DNA of 64,000 nt. Origin: Arthrobacter sp. efr-133-R2A-120. Lineage in GTDB: Bacteria > Actinomycetota > Actinomycetes > Actinomycetales > Micrococcaceae. Positions within the stretch are counted from its first letter, which is position 1; the number at the start of each line of letters is the position of its first letter. The DNA lies in contig NZ_JARVRF010000011.1 of NCBI RefSeq assembly GCF_030209835.1, positions 62,001 to 126,000 of the forward strand. The letters are read 5' to 3'. The notes beneath the pieces are model-generated. The model was not told where the DNA came from. It did not search any database and was given only the letters and a program-made list of their open reading frames with translations. Made by a program: the position numbers and the translations under genes. This document shows positions 41,889-53,300 of this stretch, piece after piece.

Positions 41889-42533
41889 TTAGAGGCCGAC
41901 TTCGGCTGACTGGAGAAGCGCGACGGCGTCCGGCTGGCCCTCGAAGGTAACCAGCGCGTGATGCGTGCGGCCGTGGGCGTGCATCAGGAGTTCACCGGGC
42001 TCACCCACAATGGCGACGGATACGGGAGCGCGCTTGGCAACATGGCGGGGTCCGGTGGGGCGCACCAACACGATCCCGAGATCCACGCCGCGGTAGAGAA
42101 TGGCAGCGCGCTTGATCAATTCATCCCACAAGGCGTCCGAGTATTCCTCGTCCAGGGCTCGTGGAGCCCAACGGTCTCCCGCCCGGCGGATGTCTTCCGT
42201 GTGCACGAAATATTCAATGAGGTTGGAGGACTCGTCGAGGGCCTTGATCTTCAGGGGAGACAAGGCGGGCGGCCCTGAACGGAAGGTATTCACCAGCTCG
42301 GCGTAATCTTCCGTGGTCTTGAGCTTGGAGGCCAGTTTGGCCGTGGCTTTGTCCGAGGCCCGGGCGAGGCTCTTGACGAGCAAACCGATACCAACAGCCG
42401 CTTTGCGCTCCCGCAAGTACAAGTGCGCCGCGAGGTCCCTAGTCAGCCACCCTTCGCAGAGCGTGGGGGAGTCAGGTCCGGCCGCCAGGAGTGTTTCGGC
42501 CAGTACTTCGCGGGAGGGATCGACGAAATGCAT
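41889..42533 (-). CDS. TIGR03085 family metal-binding protein
   Basis: 214 aa from the ATG at 42533; a GTG six codons upstream is possible, and neither has a strong ribosome binding site. It belongs to the actinobacterial TIGR03085 group of the DinB/mycothiol-dependent maleylpyruvate-isomerase-like superfamily: [37 protein letters not shown] with a metal His, and [15 protein letters not shown] with a second. Typical members use a three-His metal site; the third is probably in the C-terminal [10 protein letters not shown]. Physiological role unknown. Divergent from hisI across 90 bp. Confidence 0.82.
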   Translation of the reverse strand: MHFVDPSREVLAETLLAAGPDSPTLCEGWLTRDLAAHLYLRERKAAVGIGLLVKSLARASDKATAKLASKLKTTEDYAELVNTFRSGPPALSPLKIKALDESSNLIEYFVHTEDIRRAGDRWAPRALDEEYSDALWDELIKRAAILYRGVDLGIVLVRPTGPRHVAKRAPVSVAIVGEPGELLMHAHGRTHHALVTFEGQPDAVALLQSAEVGL

Positions 42534-42622
42534 CACTTGTGAAACTAGCACGAGACGCGCTCTGTTGCGCAGTGGAACCGCCGCTGAATTTCGGCTCCAC
42601 GCGAGGCACTAGACTTGATCTG

Positions 42623-43051
42623 ATGTCTGAGCAGTCAACACCCCCAGCCACGCCCGCTGCCGCTTTCGCCGCGGAAGCCGCCGTCGTGCCCGTAAGTCCG
42701 CTCCCGCACGAGTTGGCCGCCGCGCTGAAGCGCGATTCCGCCGGCCTGGTGGCAGCGATCATCCAGCAATTCGACACCGACGAAGTACTGATGCTCGGCT
42801 GGATGGACGACGAGGCGTTGCACCGCACCCTGACCACCGGACGCGTGACGTTCTTCTCCCGCTCCCGCCAGGAATACTGGCGCAAGGGAGACACTTCCGG
42901 GCACGTCCAATTCGTGAAATCGGTCGCCCTGGACTGCGACGGCGATGCCCTCCTGGTCCGCGTCGACCAAGTAGGCGCCGCCTGCCACACCGGTACACGC
43001 ACATGCTTCGATGACCGGAGCCTCGCCGCCGTGACAGGCGCGCGGGACTAG
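42623..43051 (+). CDS. hisI: Phosphoribosyl-AMP cyclohydrolase
   Basis: 142 aa. Third step of histidine synthesis: opens the purine ring of phosphoribosyl-AMP. Conserved: [38 protein letters not shown], the Asp-rich metal site [14 protein letters not shown] and zinc cysteines in [12 protein letters not shown]. The N-terminal ~25 residues are Ala/Pro-rich and family-variable. The ATG at 42623 is chosen because the longer frame begins inside the divergent gene's start region. trpE begins 57 bp later, the his/trp junction also found in mycobacteria. Confidence 0.95.
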   Translation: MSEQSTPPATPAAAFAAEAAVVPVSPLPHELAAALKRDSAGLVAAIIQQFDTDEVLMLGWMDDEALHRTLTTGRVTFFSRSRQEYWRKGDTSGHVQFVKSVALDCDGDALLVRVDQVGAACHTGTRTCFDDRSLAAVTGARD

Positions 43052-43108
43052 CCCACCCCACCCCATCCACTGAGGCAAGCACACAAGAAGAGGCGGAGAA
43101 CACAAACC

Positions 43109-44689
43109 ATGCAGGACCTTGGAATCATCAGCCCGGGCCTGGAGGAGTTCCGCGAACTCGCCGCACACAGCCGGGTCATCCCGGTCCGGCTCAGGGTACT
43201 GGCCGACGCCGAAACTCCCATCGGGCTCTACCGCAAGCTGGCCCAAGGCCAGCCCGGCACCTTCCTCCTGGAATCGGCAGCCGTCGGCGGAGCATGGTCA
43301 CGCTATTCCTTCATTGGCTCCCGTTCGCGTGCCACCCTGACCAGCAAGGACGGCCAGGCCCATTGGATCGGCGAGCCTCCCGTTGGCGTGCCGGTAGACG
43401 GCAGCCCCGTCGACGCCGTCCGCGACACCATTGCGGCCCTGCAAACCGACCGCTTCCCGGACCTTCCTCCCTTCACCTCCGGCCTTGTAGGCTTCCTCGG
43501 ATGGGAAACCGTCCGGCACTGGGAGAAGCTGACCAGCCCCCCGGAGGATGATCTCCACCTGCCGGAACTCGCCCTGAACCTCGTGACGGACATGGCTGTC
43601 CACGACAACATGGACGGCACCGTCCTATTGATTGCCAACGCCATCAATTTCGACAACAGTTCCGAACGCGTCGACGAAGCCTGGCACGACGCCGTCGCCC
43701 GGGTGAAGCGACTGCTGGATCAGATCAGCACGCCCGTGAAGCAGCCCGTATCGGTGTTGCAGTCTGAAGCACTCGACTTCGCGTCCAGTGTCCAGGAGCG
43801 CTGGAACGAGCAGGAGTACCTAGACGCGATCGATCGCGGCAAGGAAGCGATCGTCGACGGCGAGGTCTTCCAGGTGGTCATTTCGCGGCGCTTCGAAATG
43901 GAGTGTGCGGCGGACCCGCTGGATGTCTACCGCGTGCTGCGCAACACGAACCCGAGCCCGTACATGTACCTCTTCAGCCTCGAAGACCCCGACGGCCGCG
44001 AATACACGATTGTCGGTTCCTCTCCCGAGGCCCTCGTGACGGTCACGGGCAATGAGGTCATCACCCACCCGATTGCCGGATCGCGGCCGCGCGGCAAGAC
44101 CGTTGAAGCCGACAAGGCGCTGGCCACCGAGTTGCTCGCGGACCAGAAGGAACGCGCCGAGCACCTCATGCTCGTGGATTTGTCCCGCAACGACCTCTCC
44201 AAGGTCTGCGTGGCAGGAACCGTGGACGTCACGCAGTTCATGGAGGTGGAACGCTTCAGCCACATCATGCACCTCGTGTCCACAGTGGTTGGAGAGTTGG
44301 CGCCCGGGGCGAAGGCATACGACGTGCTCAAGGCGACCTTCCCCGCAGGCACGCTGTCCGGTGCCCCCAAGCCGCGCGCGCTGCGCCTCCTGGACGAACT
44401 CGAGCCGCACCGGCGTGGCATCTACGGCGGTGTGGTGGGTTACCTGGACTTCGCAGGAGATATGGACATGGCGATCGCCATCCGTTCGGCACTGTTGCGT
44501 GAGGGCCGGGCCTACGTCCAGGCCGGCGGCGGCATCGTGGCCGATTCCCATAAACCTTCCGAAGCGCTCGAGACTGTCAACAAGGCGGCCGCCCCCTTGC
44601 GTGCCGTGCACACCGCAGGATCGCTTCACAACATTTCCCCGGACGCGGTTTCCGCGGAGACGGTCGACGACGGGACCCCCACCCCGTGA
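43109..44689 (+). CDS. trpE: Anthranilate synthase component I
   Basis: 526 aa. Converts chorismate to anthranilate using ammonia supplied by a TrpG subunit not present in this window. Chorismate-binding features: HPIAGSRPRGKTVEADKAL, LMLVDLSRNDLSKVC, VERFSHIMHLVSTV, TFPAGTLSGAPKPRAL and VGYLDFAGDMDMAIAIRS. The N-terminal domain contains LLESAAVGGAWSRYSF, the Ser of the ESA-type tryptophan feedback site. No leader-peptide attenuator is apparent in the 57 bp upstream. GTGA overlap with the next gene. Confidence 0.96.
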   Translation: MQDLGIISPGLEEFRELAAHSRVIPVRLRVLADAETPIGLYRKLAQGQPGTFLLESAAVGGAWSRYSFIGSRSRATLTSKDGQAHWIGEPPVGVPVDGSPVDAVRDTIAALQTDRFPDLPPFTSGLVGFLGWETVRHWEKLTSPPEDDLHLPELALNLVTDMAVHDNMDGTVLLIANAINFDNSSERVDEAWHDAVARVKRLLDQISTPVKQPVSVLQSEALDFASSVQERWNEQEYLDAIDRGKEAIVDGEVFQVVISRRFEMECAADPLDVYRVLRNTNPSPYMYLFSLEDPDGREYTIVGSSPEALVTVTGNEVITHPIAGSRPRGKTVEADKALATELLADQKERAEHLMLVDLSRNDLSKVCVAGTVDVTQFMEVERFSHIMHLVSTVVGELAPGAKAYDVLKATFPAGTLSGAPKPRALRLLDELEPHRRGIYGGVVGYLDFAGDMDMAIAIRSALLREGRAYVQAGGGIVADSHKPSEALETVNKAAAPLRAVHTAGSLHNISPDAVSAETVDDGTPTP

Positions 44690-45291
44690 GCGCTGCCCAC
44701 CCCCAGACGGCCACCAGAAAGCCTCCCGTGTGGGCACGGAAGGGCAACGTTGTGCTAGCCATGGCAATTTTTGCCCTCGCCGTTTTCGGGACCACGACAC
44801 AGACCTGGATCAACGTCCGGCTCGATCCCGCTGCCGCGGCGAATGCCGATCTCCACGTTCAAGGGAGCAAGGCGGCAACGGCGGTGACCGCACTCGCGCT
44901 CGTCGCCCTTGCCGGGGGACTGGCATCATCCATTGCGGGCAAGGTTTCGCGCTGGATCATCGCAACGATCATCGTGCTTGCCTCGGCAGGCATCATCATT
45001 GCCGCGGTGACGGTCCTGGCGGACCCCCTCGGTGCGGCGCAAGGAACCATTGCGGCGACCACCGGCATTTCGGGTGGTCAGGCAGCTGCGTCGTCCACCG
45101 TGTTTCCGGTACTCGCCGTCGTGGCTGCAGGCTTGCTGGCTTTGTGCGGTGCCCTGCTGCCGCTCGCGGGCCGGCACTGGAAGGCGCGCACCAAGTACGA
45201 CGTCGCCAGCCGGGCGGCCCTCGCGGGTTCCGGTCCCGTCGATGAGATCGATAGCTGGGACAGCCTCTCCCGCGGAGAAGACCCCACGTAG
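44686..45291 (+). CDS. Trp biosynthesis-associated membrane protein (TIGR02234)
   Basis: 201 aa from a GTG overlapping the trpE stop. Four hydrophobic segments (about residues 22-40, 62-80, 88-112, 138-158); the ends are charged and cytosolic-looking. Matches the actinobacterial TIGR02234 family by position and layout, the counterpart of mycobacterial Rv1610. Function is unknown; constant linkage with trpE/trpC suggests a part in tryptophan synthesis or export, or a membrane anchor for the pathway. WINVRLDP after the first helix is a probable conserved extracytoplasmic motif. Confidence 0.85.
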   Translation: MSAAHPQTATRKPPVWARKGNVVLAMAIFALAVFGTTTQTWINVRLDPAAAANADLHVQGSKAATAVTALALVALAGGLASSIAGKVSRWIIATIIVLASAGIIIAAVTVLADPLGAAQGTIAATTGISGGQAAASSTVFPVLAVVAAGLLALCGALLPLAGRHWKARTKYDVASRAALAGSGPVDEIDSWDSLSRGEDPT

Positions 45292-45380
45292 GACCCGACT
45301 GTCCGGACGTCCGACGATGTCCCGGGTGCGGTCAATAAATGGCAGAATGTAAGCAGTATTCATCCTGAGGAGATTTTCAC

Positions 45381-45653
45381 ATGAGCAAAACCACAGTGTC
45401 CGCGAGCAAGGCCCCTGTGACCGCTGCGAGCCACAGCGACGCCATCGGCCACGGCAACAGCCCGGCCGCGTGGACCTGCGTGATTGTCATGCTGGTAGGG
45501 GCCTTGGTGTCCTCCATCGCCTTTGTTATCGCCAGCACCCCCATTTTCATCGCCGGCATCGTCGTCATGTTCGCCGGCCTGATTGCCGGCTGGGCCATGC
45601 GCAAGGCGGGCTACGGCGTCGACGGCAGCAAGCTGAAGAACGCCGGCCACTGA
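45381..45653 (+). CDS. HGxxPAAW family protein
   Basis: 90 aa, ATG at 45381 with GAGGAG upstream. The family-defining motif HGNSPAAW is at residues 24-31, directly before two hydrophobic helices (TCVIVMLVGALVSSIAFVI and IFIAGIVVMFAGLIAGWAM). A tiny two-helix membrane protein found in actinobacteria, usually in the trp region. No function is known. It lies 2 bp before trpC and so is surely co-transcribed with it. Confidence 0.88.
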   Translation: MSKTTVSASKAPVTAASHSDAIGHGNSPAAWTCVIVMLVGALVSSIAFVIASTPIFIAGIVVMFAGLIAGWAMRKAGYGVDGSKLKNAGH

Positions 45654-45655
45654 CT

Positions 45656-46474
45656 GTGACCGTTCTTGATGACATCATCGTCGGCGTCAGGGAGGACATG
45701 GAGGCTCGGCGCCGCCTTGTTGGCCTTGACGAGCTGAAAGAGCGCGCTGCGGCCACAGCGCCAGCGCTGGACGCGTGGGCCGCCTTGGGCGGTCCGTCGG
45801 CCAGCCGCGACGAACTGAAGGTCATCGCGGAAATCAAGCGCCGCAGCCCCTCCAAAGGCGATCTCGCGAGCATCGTCGACCCTGCGGCACTTGCGGTGCA
45901 GTACGCCGACGGCGGCGCCTCCGTGATCAGCGTCCTCACCGAACAGCGGCGCTTCAACGGGTCCCTGGCGGACCTCGACGCGGTGCGTGCCGCCGTCGAC
46001 ATTCCGTTGCTGCGCAAGGACTTCACGGTTGACGAGTACCAGATCTGGGAAGCCCGTGCCCATGGCGCGGACCTGATCCTGCTGATCGTCGCGGCGCTTT
46101 CCGATGCACAGCTGCGGGAATTCAGCGCGTTGAGCCACGAGCTCGGCATGAACGTCCTGGTGGAAACCCACACTCCCGAGGAAATCGAGCGTGCGGCCGC
46201 AGCCCAGGCACGGATCATCGGAGTGAACGTCCGCAACCTCAAGACGCTCGACGTCGACCGCTCCTTGTTCGCCTCGCTCGCCGGAAGCATTCCGGCGGGG
46301 GCGGTTGTGGTGGCCGAGTCCGGCGTGCGGAACGCCGACGACGTCGCGCATTATGCCGGGAACGGTGCCCACGCAATCCTTGTGGGCGAAGCCCTTGTGA
46401 GCGACTCCACCCCGCGTGAGCGGATCAGTGAATTCAAGGCGGCCGGAGCTGCCGCCATCGCCGTCAGGACCTGA
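45656..46474 (+). CDS. trpC: Indole-3-glycerol phosphate synthase
   Basis: 272 aa from the GTG at 45656, 2 bp after the HGxxPAAW stop. Closes the indole ring. TIM-barrel active-site motifs: VIAEIKRRSPSKGDL (catalytic Lys), VQYADGGASVISVLTE, PLLRKDFTVDEYQIWEARAH (catalytic Lys), MNVLVETHTPEE, IIGVNVRNLKTLDVD and VAESGVRNADD. Normal length; not fused to TrpF. Confidence 0.96.
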   Translation: MTVLDDIIVGVREDMEARRRLVGLDELKERAAATAPALDAWAALGGPSASRDELKVIAEIKRRSPSKGDLASIVDPAALAVQYADGGASVISVLTEQRRFNGSLADLDAVRAAVDIPLLRKDFTVDEYQIWEARAHGADLILLIVAALSDAQLREFSALSHELGMNVLVETHTPEEIERAAAAQARIIGVNVRNLKTLDVDRSLFASLAGSIPAGAVVVAESGVRNADDVAHYAGNGAHAILVGEALVSDSTPRERISEFKAAGAAAIAVRT

Positions 46475-46502
46475 GACAGGCCTGAATCCACGGCGTGGAC
46501 CG

Positions 46503-46536
46503 GGACAGCAGCAGACAACGCGGCTGCTTGCTGTCC
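46503..46536 (+). promoter_or_regulatory. Hairpin in the trpC-trpB gap
   Basis: GGACAGCAGCAG pairs with CTGC-T-TGCTGTCC (one bulge, 9-nt loop) in the 111-bp gap between trpC and trpB, 50 bp before the trpB start. There is no T-run. It may stabilise or process the message, or modulate trpB expression; no Trp-codon leader peptide accompanies it. Confidence 0.4.
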
Positions 46537-46585
46537 TGTGGCTCCTGGAAAACCCAACTACCAACTGAACAGGACGGTGAGACTG

Positions 46586-47967
<1,382 letters not shown>

Positions 47968-47968
<1 letters not shown>

Positions 47969-48798
47969 TGACTGAACAGATGAGCAGCAAGTCCGCAGCC
48001 GCGATCGACCGGGCGAAGGCGCAAGGCCGGGCCGCGTTGATCGGATATCTGCCAGCAGGCTACCCGGACGTTCAGTCAAGCATCGACGCCGGCATTGCCA
48101 TGGCCCGCAACGGTGCGGACCTCATTGAAATCGGCATCCCGTATTCGGACCCCGTCATGGACGGCGCTGTCATCCAGGCTGCAACCACAGAGGCAATCGC
48201 CAACGGGTTCCGCGTCGCCAGCGTCTTCGACGTGGTAGCGGGCATCACCGCAGCCACCGACGCCGCCGTGCTGGTCATGACCTACTGGAACCCCGTCATG
48301 CGCATGGGCGTCGACGAGTTCTCACGCAGGCTGGCCGAGGCCGGAGGAGCCGGACTCATCACGCCCGACCTCATTCCGGACGAGGCAGCCGAATGGTTTG
48401 CGGCATCCGACAAATACGGACTTGACCGGGTGTTCCTCGTGGCGCCCTCGTCTACGCCGGAACGTTTGGCCATGACCGTGGAGGCGAGCCGCGGCTTCGT
48501 CTACGCTGTATCCATCATGGGCGTCACGGGAGCCCGCCAGTCCGTCAGCAGCGCCGCGGAAAAAGTTGTGGCAGACACCCATGCGGCTGGCGCCGAGCGG
48601 GTGTGCGTCGGGCTCGGCGTCTCCACCGCGGACCATGTCCGCGAGATTGCGGCATACGCCGACGGCGTGATCGTCGGTACCGCCTTGGTTGCGGCCATCC
48701 GCGACGGCGGCGTTGACGCCGTCGCGCAGCTGACCAAGAACCTCAGTGCCGGCCTCGGCCGGGACACAGCGCAAGCCCACAACACAGCGCAGGCCTAG
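47968..48798 (+). CDS. trpA: Tryptophan synthase alpha chain
   Basis: 276 aa. Releases indole from indole-3-glycerol phosphate and passes it to TrpB. Catalytic Glu in DLIEIGIPYSDPVMDG and Asp in the same segment; AAIGYLPAGYPD-like N-terminus, VMTYWNPVMRMGVDEF, GLITPDLIPDEAAEW and GVTGARQSVS are all canonical. The C-terminal AQAHNTAQA is a small slippage-type repeat. lgt follows after 19 bp. Confidence 0.96.
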
Positions 48799-48817
48799 AA
48801 AAGGAAACGCGTAGACA

Positions 48818-50038
48818 ATGCAGAGTCTCCTCCACGTCGCGGCAATGGCTCCCATGAGCATTCCGAGCCCCTCATGGTCCGGATTTGATATTCCGCTTCC
48901 GTGGGGCACTCTCCGCATCCATGCGTACGCCCTGTGCATCCTTCTGGGCATCATCGTGGGCTTGTGGCTCACCGCCGTGCGCTGGAGGCGTCGCGGCACA
49001 CCCGAAGGCAGCCTGTGGGACATCGCCATCTGGGCTATTCCCTTCGGCATTGTGGGCGGCCGCCTCTACCACGTGATTTCCTCACCGGACGCGTACTTCG
49101 GCCCGGGCTTCAACGGCACCGGCGACCTCTCCCTGATCCCGCAGATCTGGCGGGGTGGCCTGGGCATCTGGGGTGCCGTGGTTCTCGGCGTTATCGGTGC
49201 GTGGCTCGGCTGCCGCCGCTCCGGCGTCAAGCTCACAGCCTTCCTCGACGCTGCAGCCCCCGGGCTCTTGCTGGCACAAGCGATCGGACGTTGGGGAAAC
49301 TGGTTCAACCAGGAACTCTTCGGTGGACCCACCACGTTGCCATGGGGCCTCCAAATAGACCCCAACAGCCCCAATTTTCCGGCCGGTATGCCTAGTGACA
49401 CGCTGTTCCACCCGACGTTCCTCTACGAATCCCTCTGGAACATCATCGGCGTCGTGGTCCTCCTTGTCCTGGACCGCCGCTTCCATTTCCGCCGAGGCAG
49501 ACTCTTCTGGCTATACGCCATCTATTACACACTTGGTCGGGTCTGGATCGAAGCGTTGCGTATTGACGATGCCGAACAGATCAACCTCTTCGGCATCACT
49601 ACACGTCTCAATGTATGGACCAGCATCTTCGTCTTCGTCGCGGCGCTCATCATTTTCATCGCACTGAGCCTGCGCGGCAGGCCCGAGCCGGACACGGCGT
49701 ACCTTCCCGGCAAGGAACCCGCTGCGGTGACCGCCGAAGCGGAGGAGTCCGCCACCGATGTCTCAAGTGCCGGGGACGATGAGACGACTGCTGCCGGTGA
49801 GACGAACAGCACAATTGTGACCGGTGCGAAGGGCCATGATACGGACGGATCTGTCTCAGATACCGGTGCTCATGGTAATCTCCGGAATAACCAAAGCGAT
49901 CTGGGCCATACTGCTGAGCCAACGGAAACGGCCGAGGAGTCACATGCCGGCGTCACGTCGGATTCCGGCTCCGCGTCCACCGAAACCACCGCCAGCAGCG
50001 CCCCCGGATCCGGGCCGGAAGCTGGCAGCACCAAGTAG
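48818..50038 (+). CDS. lgt: Prolipoprotein diacylglyceryl transferase
   Basis: 406 aa. Inner-membrane enzyme that attaches diacylglycerol to the lipobox Cys. Seven transmembrane segments in residues ~25-290; signature GRWGNWFNQELFGGPT and HPTFLYESLWN, RIHAYALCILLGI and GGRLYHVISS with catalytic Arg/His. After the last helix comes a ~115-residue hydrophilic tail rich in Glu, Ala, Ser, Thr and Gly (from RPEPDTAYLPG to the end), probably disordered and cytosolic; such tails occur in actinobacterial Lgt. ATG at 48818 with AAGGAAA upstream; ATGs at residues 10 and 13 are alternatives. Linkage trpA-lgt matches mycobacteria. Confidence 0.95.
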   Translation: MQSLLHVAAMAPMSIPSPSWSGFDIPLPWGTLRIHAYALCILLGIIVGLWLTAVRWRRRGTPEGSLWDIAIWAIPFGIVGGRLYHVISSPDAYFGPGFNGTGDLSLIPQIWRGGLGIWGAVVLGVIGAWLGCRRSGVKLTAFLDAAAPGLLLAQAIGRWGNWFNQELFGGPTTLPWGLQIDPNSPNFPAGMPSDTLFHPTFLYESLWNIIGVVVLLVLDRRFHFRRGRLFWLYAIYYTLGRVWIEALRIDDAEQINLFGITTRLNVWTSIFVFVAALIIFIALSLRGRPEPDTAYLPGKEPAAVTAEAEESATDVSSAGDDETTAAGETNSTIVTGAKGHDTDGSVSDTGAHGNLRNNQSDLGHTAEPTETAEESHAGVTSDSGSASTETTASSAPGSGPEAGSTK

Positions 50039-50195
50039 CCAGCGCTACGGCACAGGGGAACCGGGCTACCGCCCAGAGGCCCCCGGCCACAGCGTCGTGG
50101 CACCCTTGGCAGTCGCCCGGCAGCACACAGAGGCTCCGCGGTCAAGCTTGGGTCAGGGACATGCGTAACTGTTCGTTGCGTCTTGCCCGCTGACC

Positions 50196-50201
50196 TACAA
50201 T
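50196..50201 (+). promoter_or_regulatory. Possible -10 box of gltB
   Basis: TACAAT, about 100 bp before the gltB start in a 262-bp gap with no gene; TTCG/TTGCG elements lie 15-18 bp upstream as weak -35 candidates. I see no clear GlnR or AmtR operator. Confidence 0.3.
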
Positions 50202-50300
50202 TTCAAGTAACTAGCGCTTTGTTATGCCCGTCACACGGCAGGCAAGGTGGGGCCAACGTTGTCCCTTCCATTCGCACGATCTCGAGGAAGGACGTCTTCA

Positions 50301-53300
50301 ATGACCCGTCTTCATAACCCAAGCTGGTCCGAATCAGTCGAACCGCAGGGGGCCATCTCGCCCTTCAAGCGTTTCGCTGCGCTCCCGGAAGCCCAGGGAC
50401 TCTACAACCCTGAGCAGGAGAAGGACGCTTGTGGCCTGGCCATTATTGCCACGCTGCGTGGTGAACCCGGCTATGACATCGTGGAAGCGGCCCTGACTGC
50501 CCTGCGCAATCTTGAGCACCGGGGCGCCGTTGGCGCCGACGAAGGCACGGGCGACGGTGCCGGGCTCCTCATGCAGGTCCCGGACGAGTTCTTCCGGGCC
50601 ATCACTGAGTTCGAGCTCCCCGCACCCGGCCAGTACGTGGTTGGTACCGCCTTCCTGCCGGCTGAAACCCGCGAAGCAGAGACCGCCAAGGCCGGCATCG
50701 AGGCGCTTGCCGCCGATGAGGGCCTGACGGTTCTTGGCTGGCGTGAAGTGCCGGTCGTCGGGGACCTGGTCGGTGCCATGGCCCGAGCCTGCATGCCCTA
50801 CTTCGCCCAGCCCTTCCTCGCTTCCGCCACGGGCGAAGTGCTCGACAGGAATGAACTCGACTCCCGGGCCTGGCGTGTCCGCAAGCGCGCGCAGAACAAG
50901 TTCGGCGTCTACTTCCCGTCGCTGTCCTCGCGCACCATCGTGTACAAGGGCATGTTGACAACCGCCCAGCTGGAGCCGTTCTACCCGGATCTCTCGGACA
51001 AGCGCTTCAAGACCAAGCTGGCCATCGTGCACTCGCGCTTCTCGACGAACACCTTCCCGTCGTGGCCGCTTGCCCAGCCCTTCCGCACCATCGCCCACAA
51101 CGGTGAAATCAACACCGTGAAGGGCAACCGGAACTGGATGCGTGCGCGCCAGTCCCAGCTCGCGAACCCGCTGCTGGGCGATTCCCCGGAGGAGCTGTAC
51201 CCCATCTGCACCCCGGGCGCATCGGACTCCGCGTCATTCGACGAGGTTGCCGAGCTGCTCTGGCTTTCCGGGCGGCCCATCACGCACTCGATCATGATGA
51301 TGATCCCCGAGGCGTGGGAAAACCACGCCACGATGGATCCGGCCCGCCGCGCTTTCTACGAGTACCACTCGCTGCTCATGGAACCGTGGGACGGTCCGGC
51401 AGCAGTGTCCTTCACCGACGGCAACCTTGTTGGTGCGACCCTTGACCGCAATGGTTTGCGCCCCGGCCGTTACTGGATCACCGAGGATGGCCTGATCGTC
51501 TTCGCCTCCGAGGTCGGCGTGATAGATGTCGAGGCCGCCAAGGTGGTCAAGAAGGGCCGTGTTTCGCCGGGCAAGATGTTCCTGGTGGACACCGAAGCCG
51601 GTCGCATCATCGACGACGCCGAGGTCAAGGCCGAGGTGGCCGCGGCCAACCCGTGGGCTGAATGGGTCAAAGACAACTTGATCGACCTCAACGACCTTCC
51701 GGAGCGCGAACACGTTCTGCACACGGCTGCGTCCGTGAACATCCGCCAGCGGACTTTCGGGTACACCACCGAGGAATTGAAGATCCTCCTTGGGCCGATG
51801 GCCCGCACCGGGGCCGAACCTCTCGGCGCCATGGGCTCCGACACTCCGGTTGCCGTGCTGTCCAAGCGTCCGCGTTTGCTGTTCGACTACTTCGTGCAGT
51901 CTTTCGCCCAGGTCACCAACCCGCCCCTGGACGCGATCCGCGAAGAGCTTGTCACCTCGCTGAAGTGTGCCATCGGTCCCAATGGCAACCTTCTCGACGT
52001 CGGGCAAGTGCGCCAGCCGCAGATCTCCCTGCCGTTCCCGGTGATCAACAACGATCAACTCGCTAAGATCGCCAACATCGAGAACGCCGACGGCGACAAA
52101 GTCGCCATGAAGGTCCGCGGACTGTACCGTCCGGAGGGCGGCGAAGCGGCCCTGCGGAGCCGCCTGACCGAAATCTGCGAGCAGGTTTCCGGCGCGATCA
52201 ACCGTGGTGTGCAGTACATCGTGCTGTCCGACCGCGACTCCAACGCGCAGTGGGCTCCGATCCCGTCCCTGCTGCTTGTCAGCGCGGTACACCACCACTT
52301 GCTCCGCAGCGCCAACCGCACCAAGACCGCCCTGGTGGTCGAGGCCGGCGACGTCCGCGAAACGCACCACGTGGCCGTGCTGGTGGGCTTCGGCGCTTCC
52401 GCCGTGAACCCGTACCTGGCAATGGAATCCGTGGAGCAGCTCATCAGCACTGGCGAAGTCGTTGGTGTGACTGCCGAAGACGGCGTCTACAACCTCATCA
52501 AGGGCCTCGGCAAGGGTGTCCTGAAGATCATGTCCAAGATGGGTATTTCAACGGTGGCCTCCTACACCGGTGCCCAGACTTTCGAAGCCCTGGGCCTGTC
52601 CCAGGACCTCGTGGACGAATTCTTCTCCGGCACGCACTCGCAGTTGGGTGGCGTCGGGCTGGACGTCATCGCCGCCGAGGTTTCCGCGCGCCACCAGATG
52701 GCGTACCCGGAAGGCGGCATCGAGCTGCCGCACCGTCCGTTGCTCGGTGGCGGCGAATACCAGTGGCGCCGCGATGGCGAACCCCACTTGTTCAATCCGG
52801 AGACCGTCTTCCGCCTGCAGCACGCCACGCGCGAACGCCGCTACGACATCTTCAAGTCCTACACCAAGGGAATTGACGACCAGTCCGAGAACCTCATGAC
52901 CCTGCGCGGGCTCTTGAAGTTCAAGGACACCCTGCGCCCCGCAGTGCCGCTTGAGGAAGTCGAACCGGTTTCCAGCATCGTGAAGCGCTTCTCCACCGGA
53001 GCGATGAGCTATGGCTCGATCTCCAAGGAAGCCCACGAAACGCTCGCAATCGCCATGAACCGGCTGGGCGCCAAGTCCAACACCGGCGAAGGCGGCGAAG
53101 ACGTGGACCGCCTGCTGGACCCGGAGCGCCGCTCCGCGATCAAGCAGATTGCCTCCGGCCGTTTCGGCGTGACCAGCCTGTACCTGACCAACGCCGAAGA
53201 TATCCAGATCAAGATGGCCCAGGGCGCCAAGCCCGGTGAAGGTGGCCAGCTGATGGCGCAGAAGGTCTACCCCTGGGTAGCCCGGACCCGCCACTCAACC

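Noticed and set aside
41701..41892. 63-codon plus-strand gene after hisF
   Set aside because: Begins in the loop of the terminator hairpin, has no ribosome binding site and is a Gly/Arg-rich low-complexity reading.
50039..50300. GlnR or AmtR operator upstream of gltB
   Set aside because: GTAAC-like half-sites occur, but no properly spaced second half was found.
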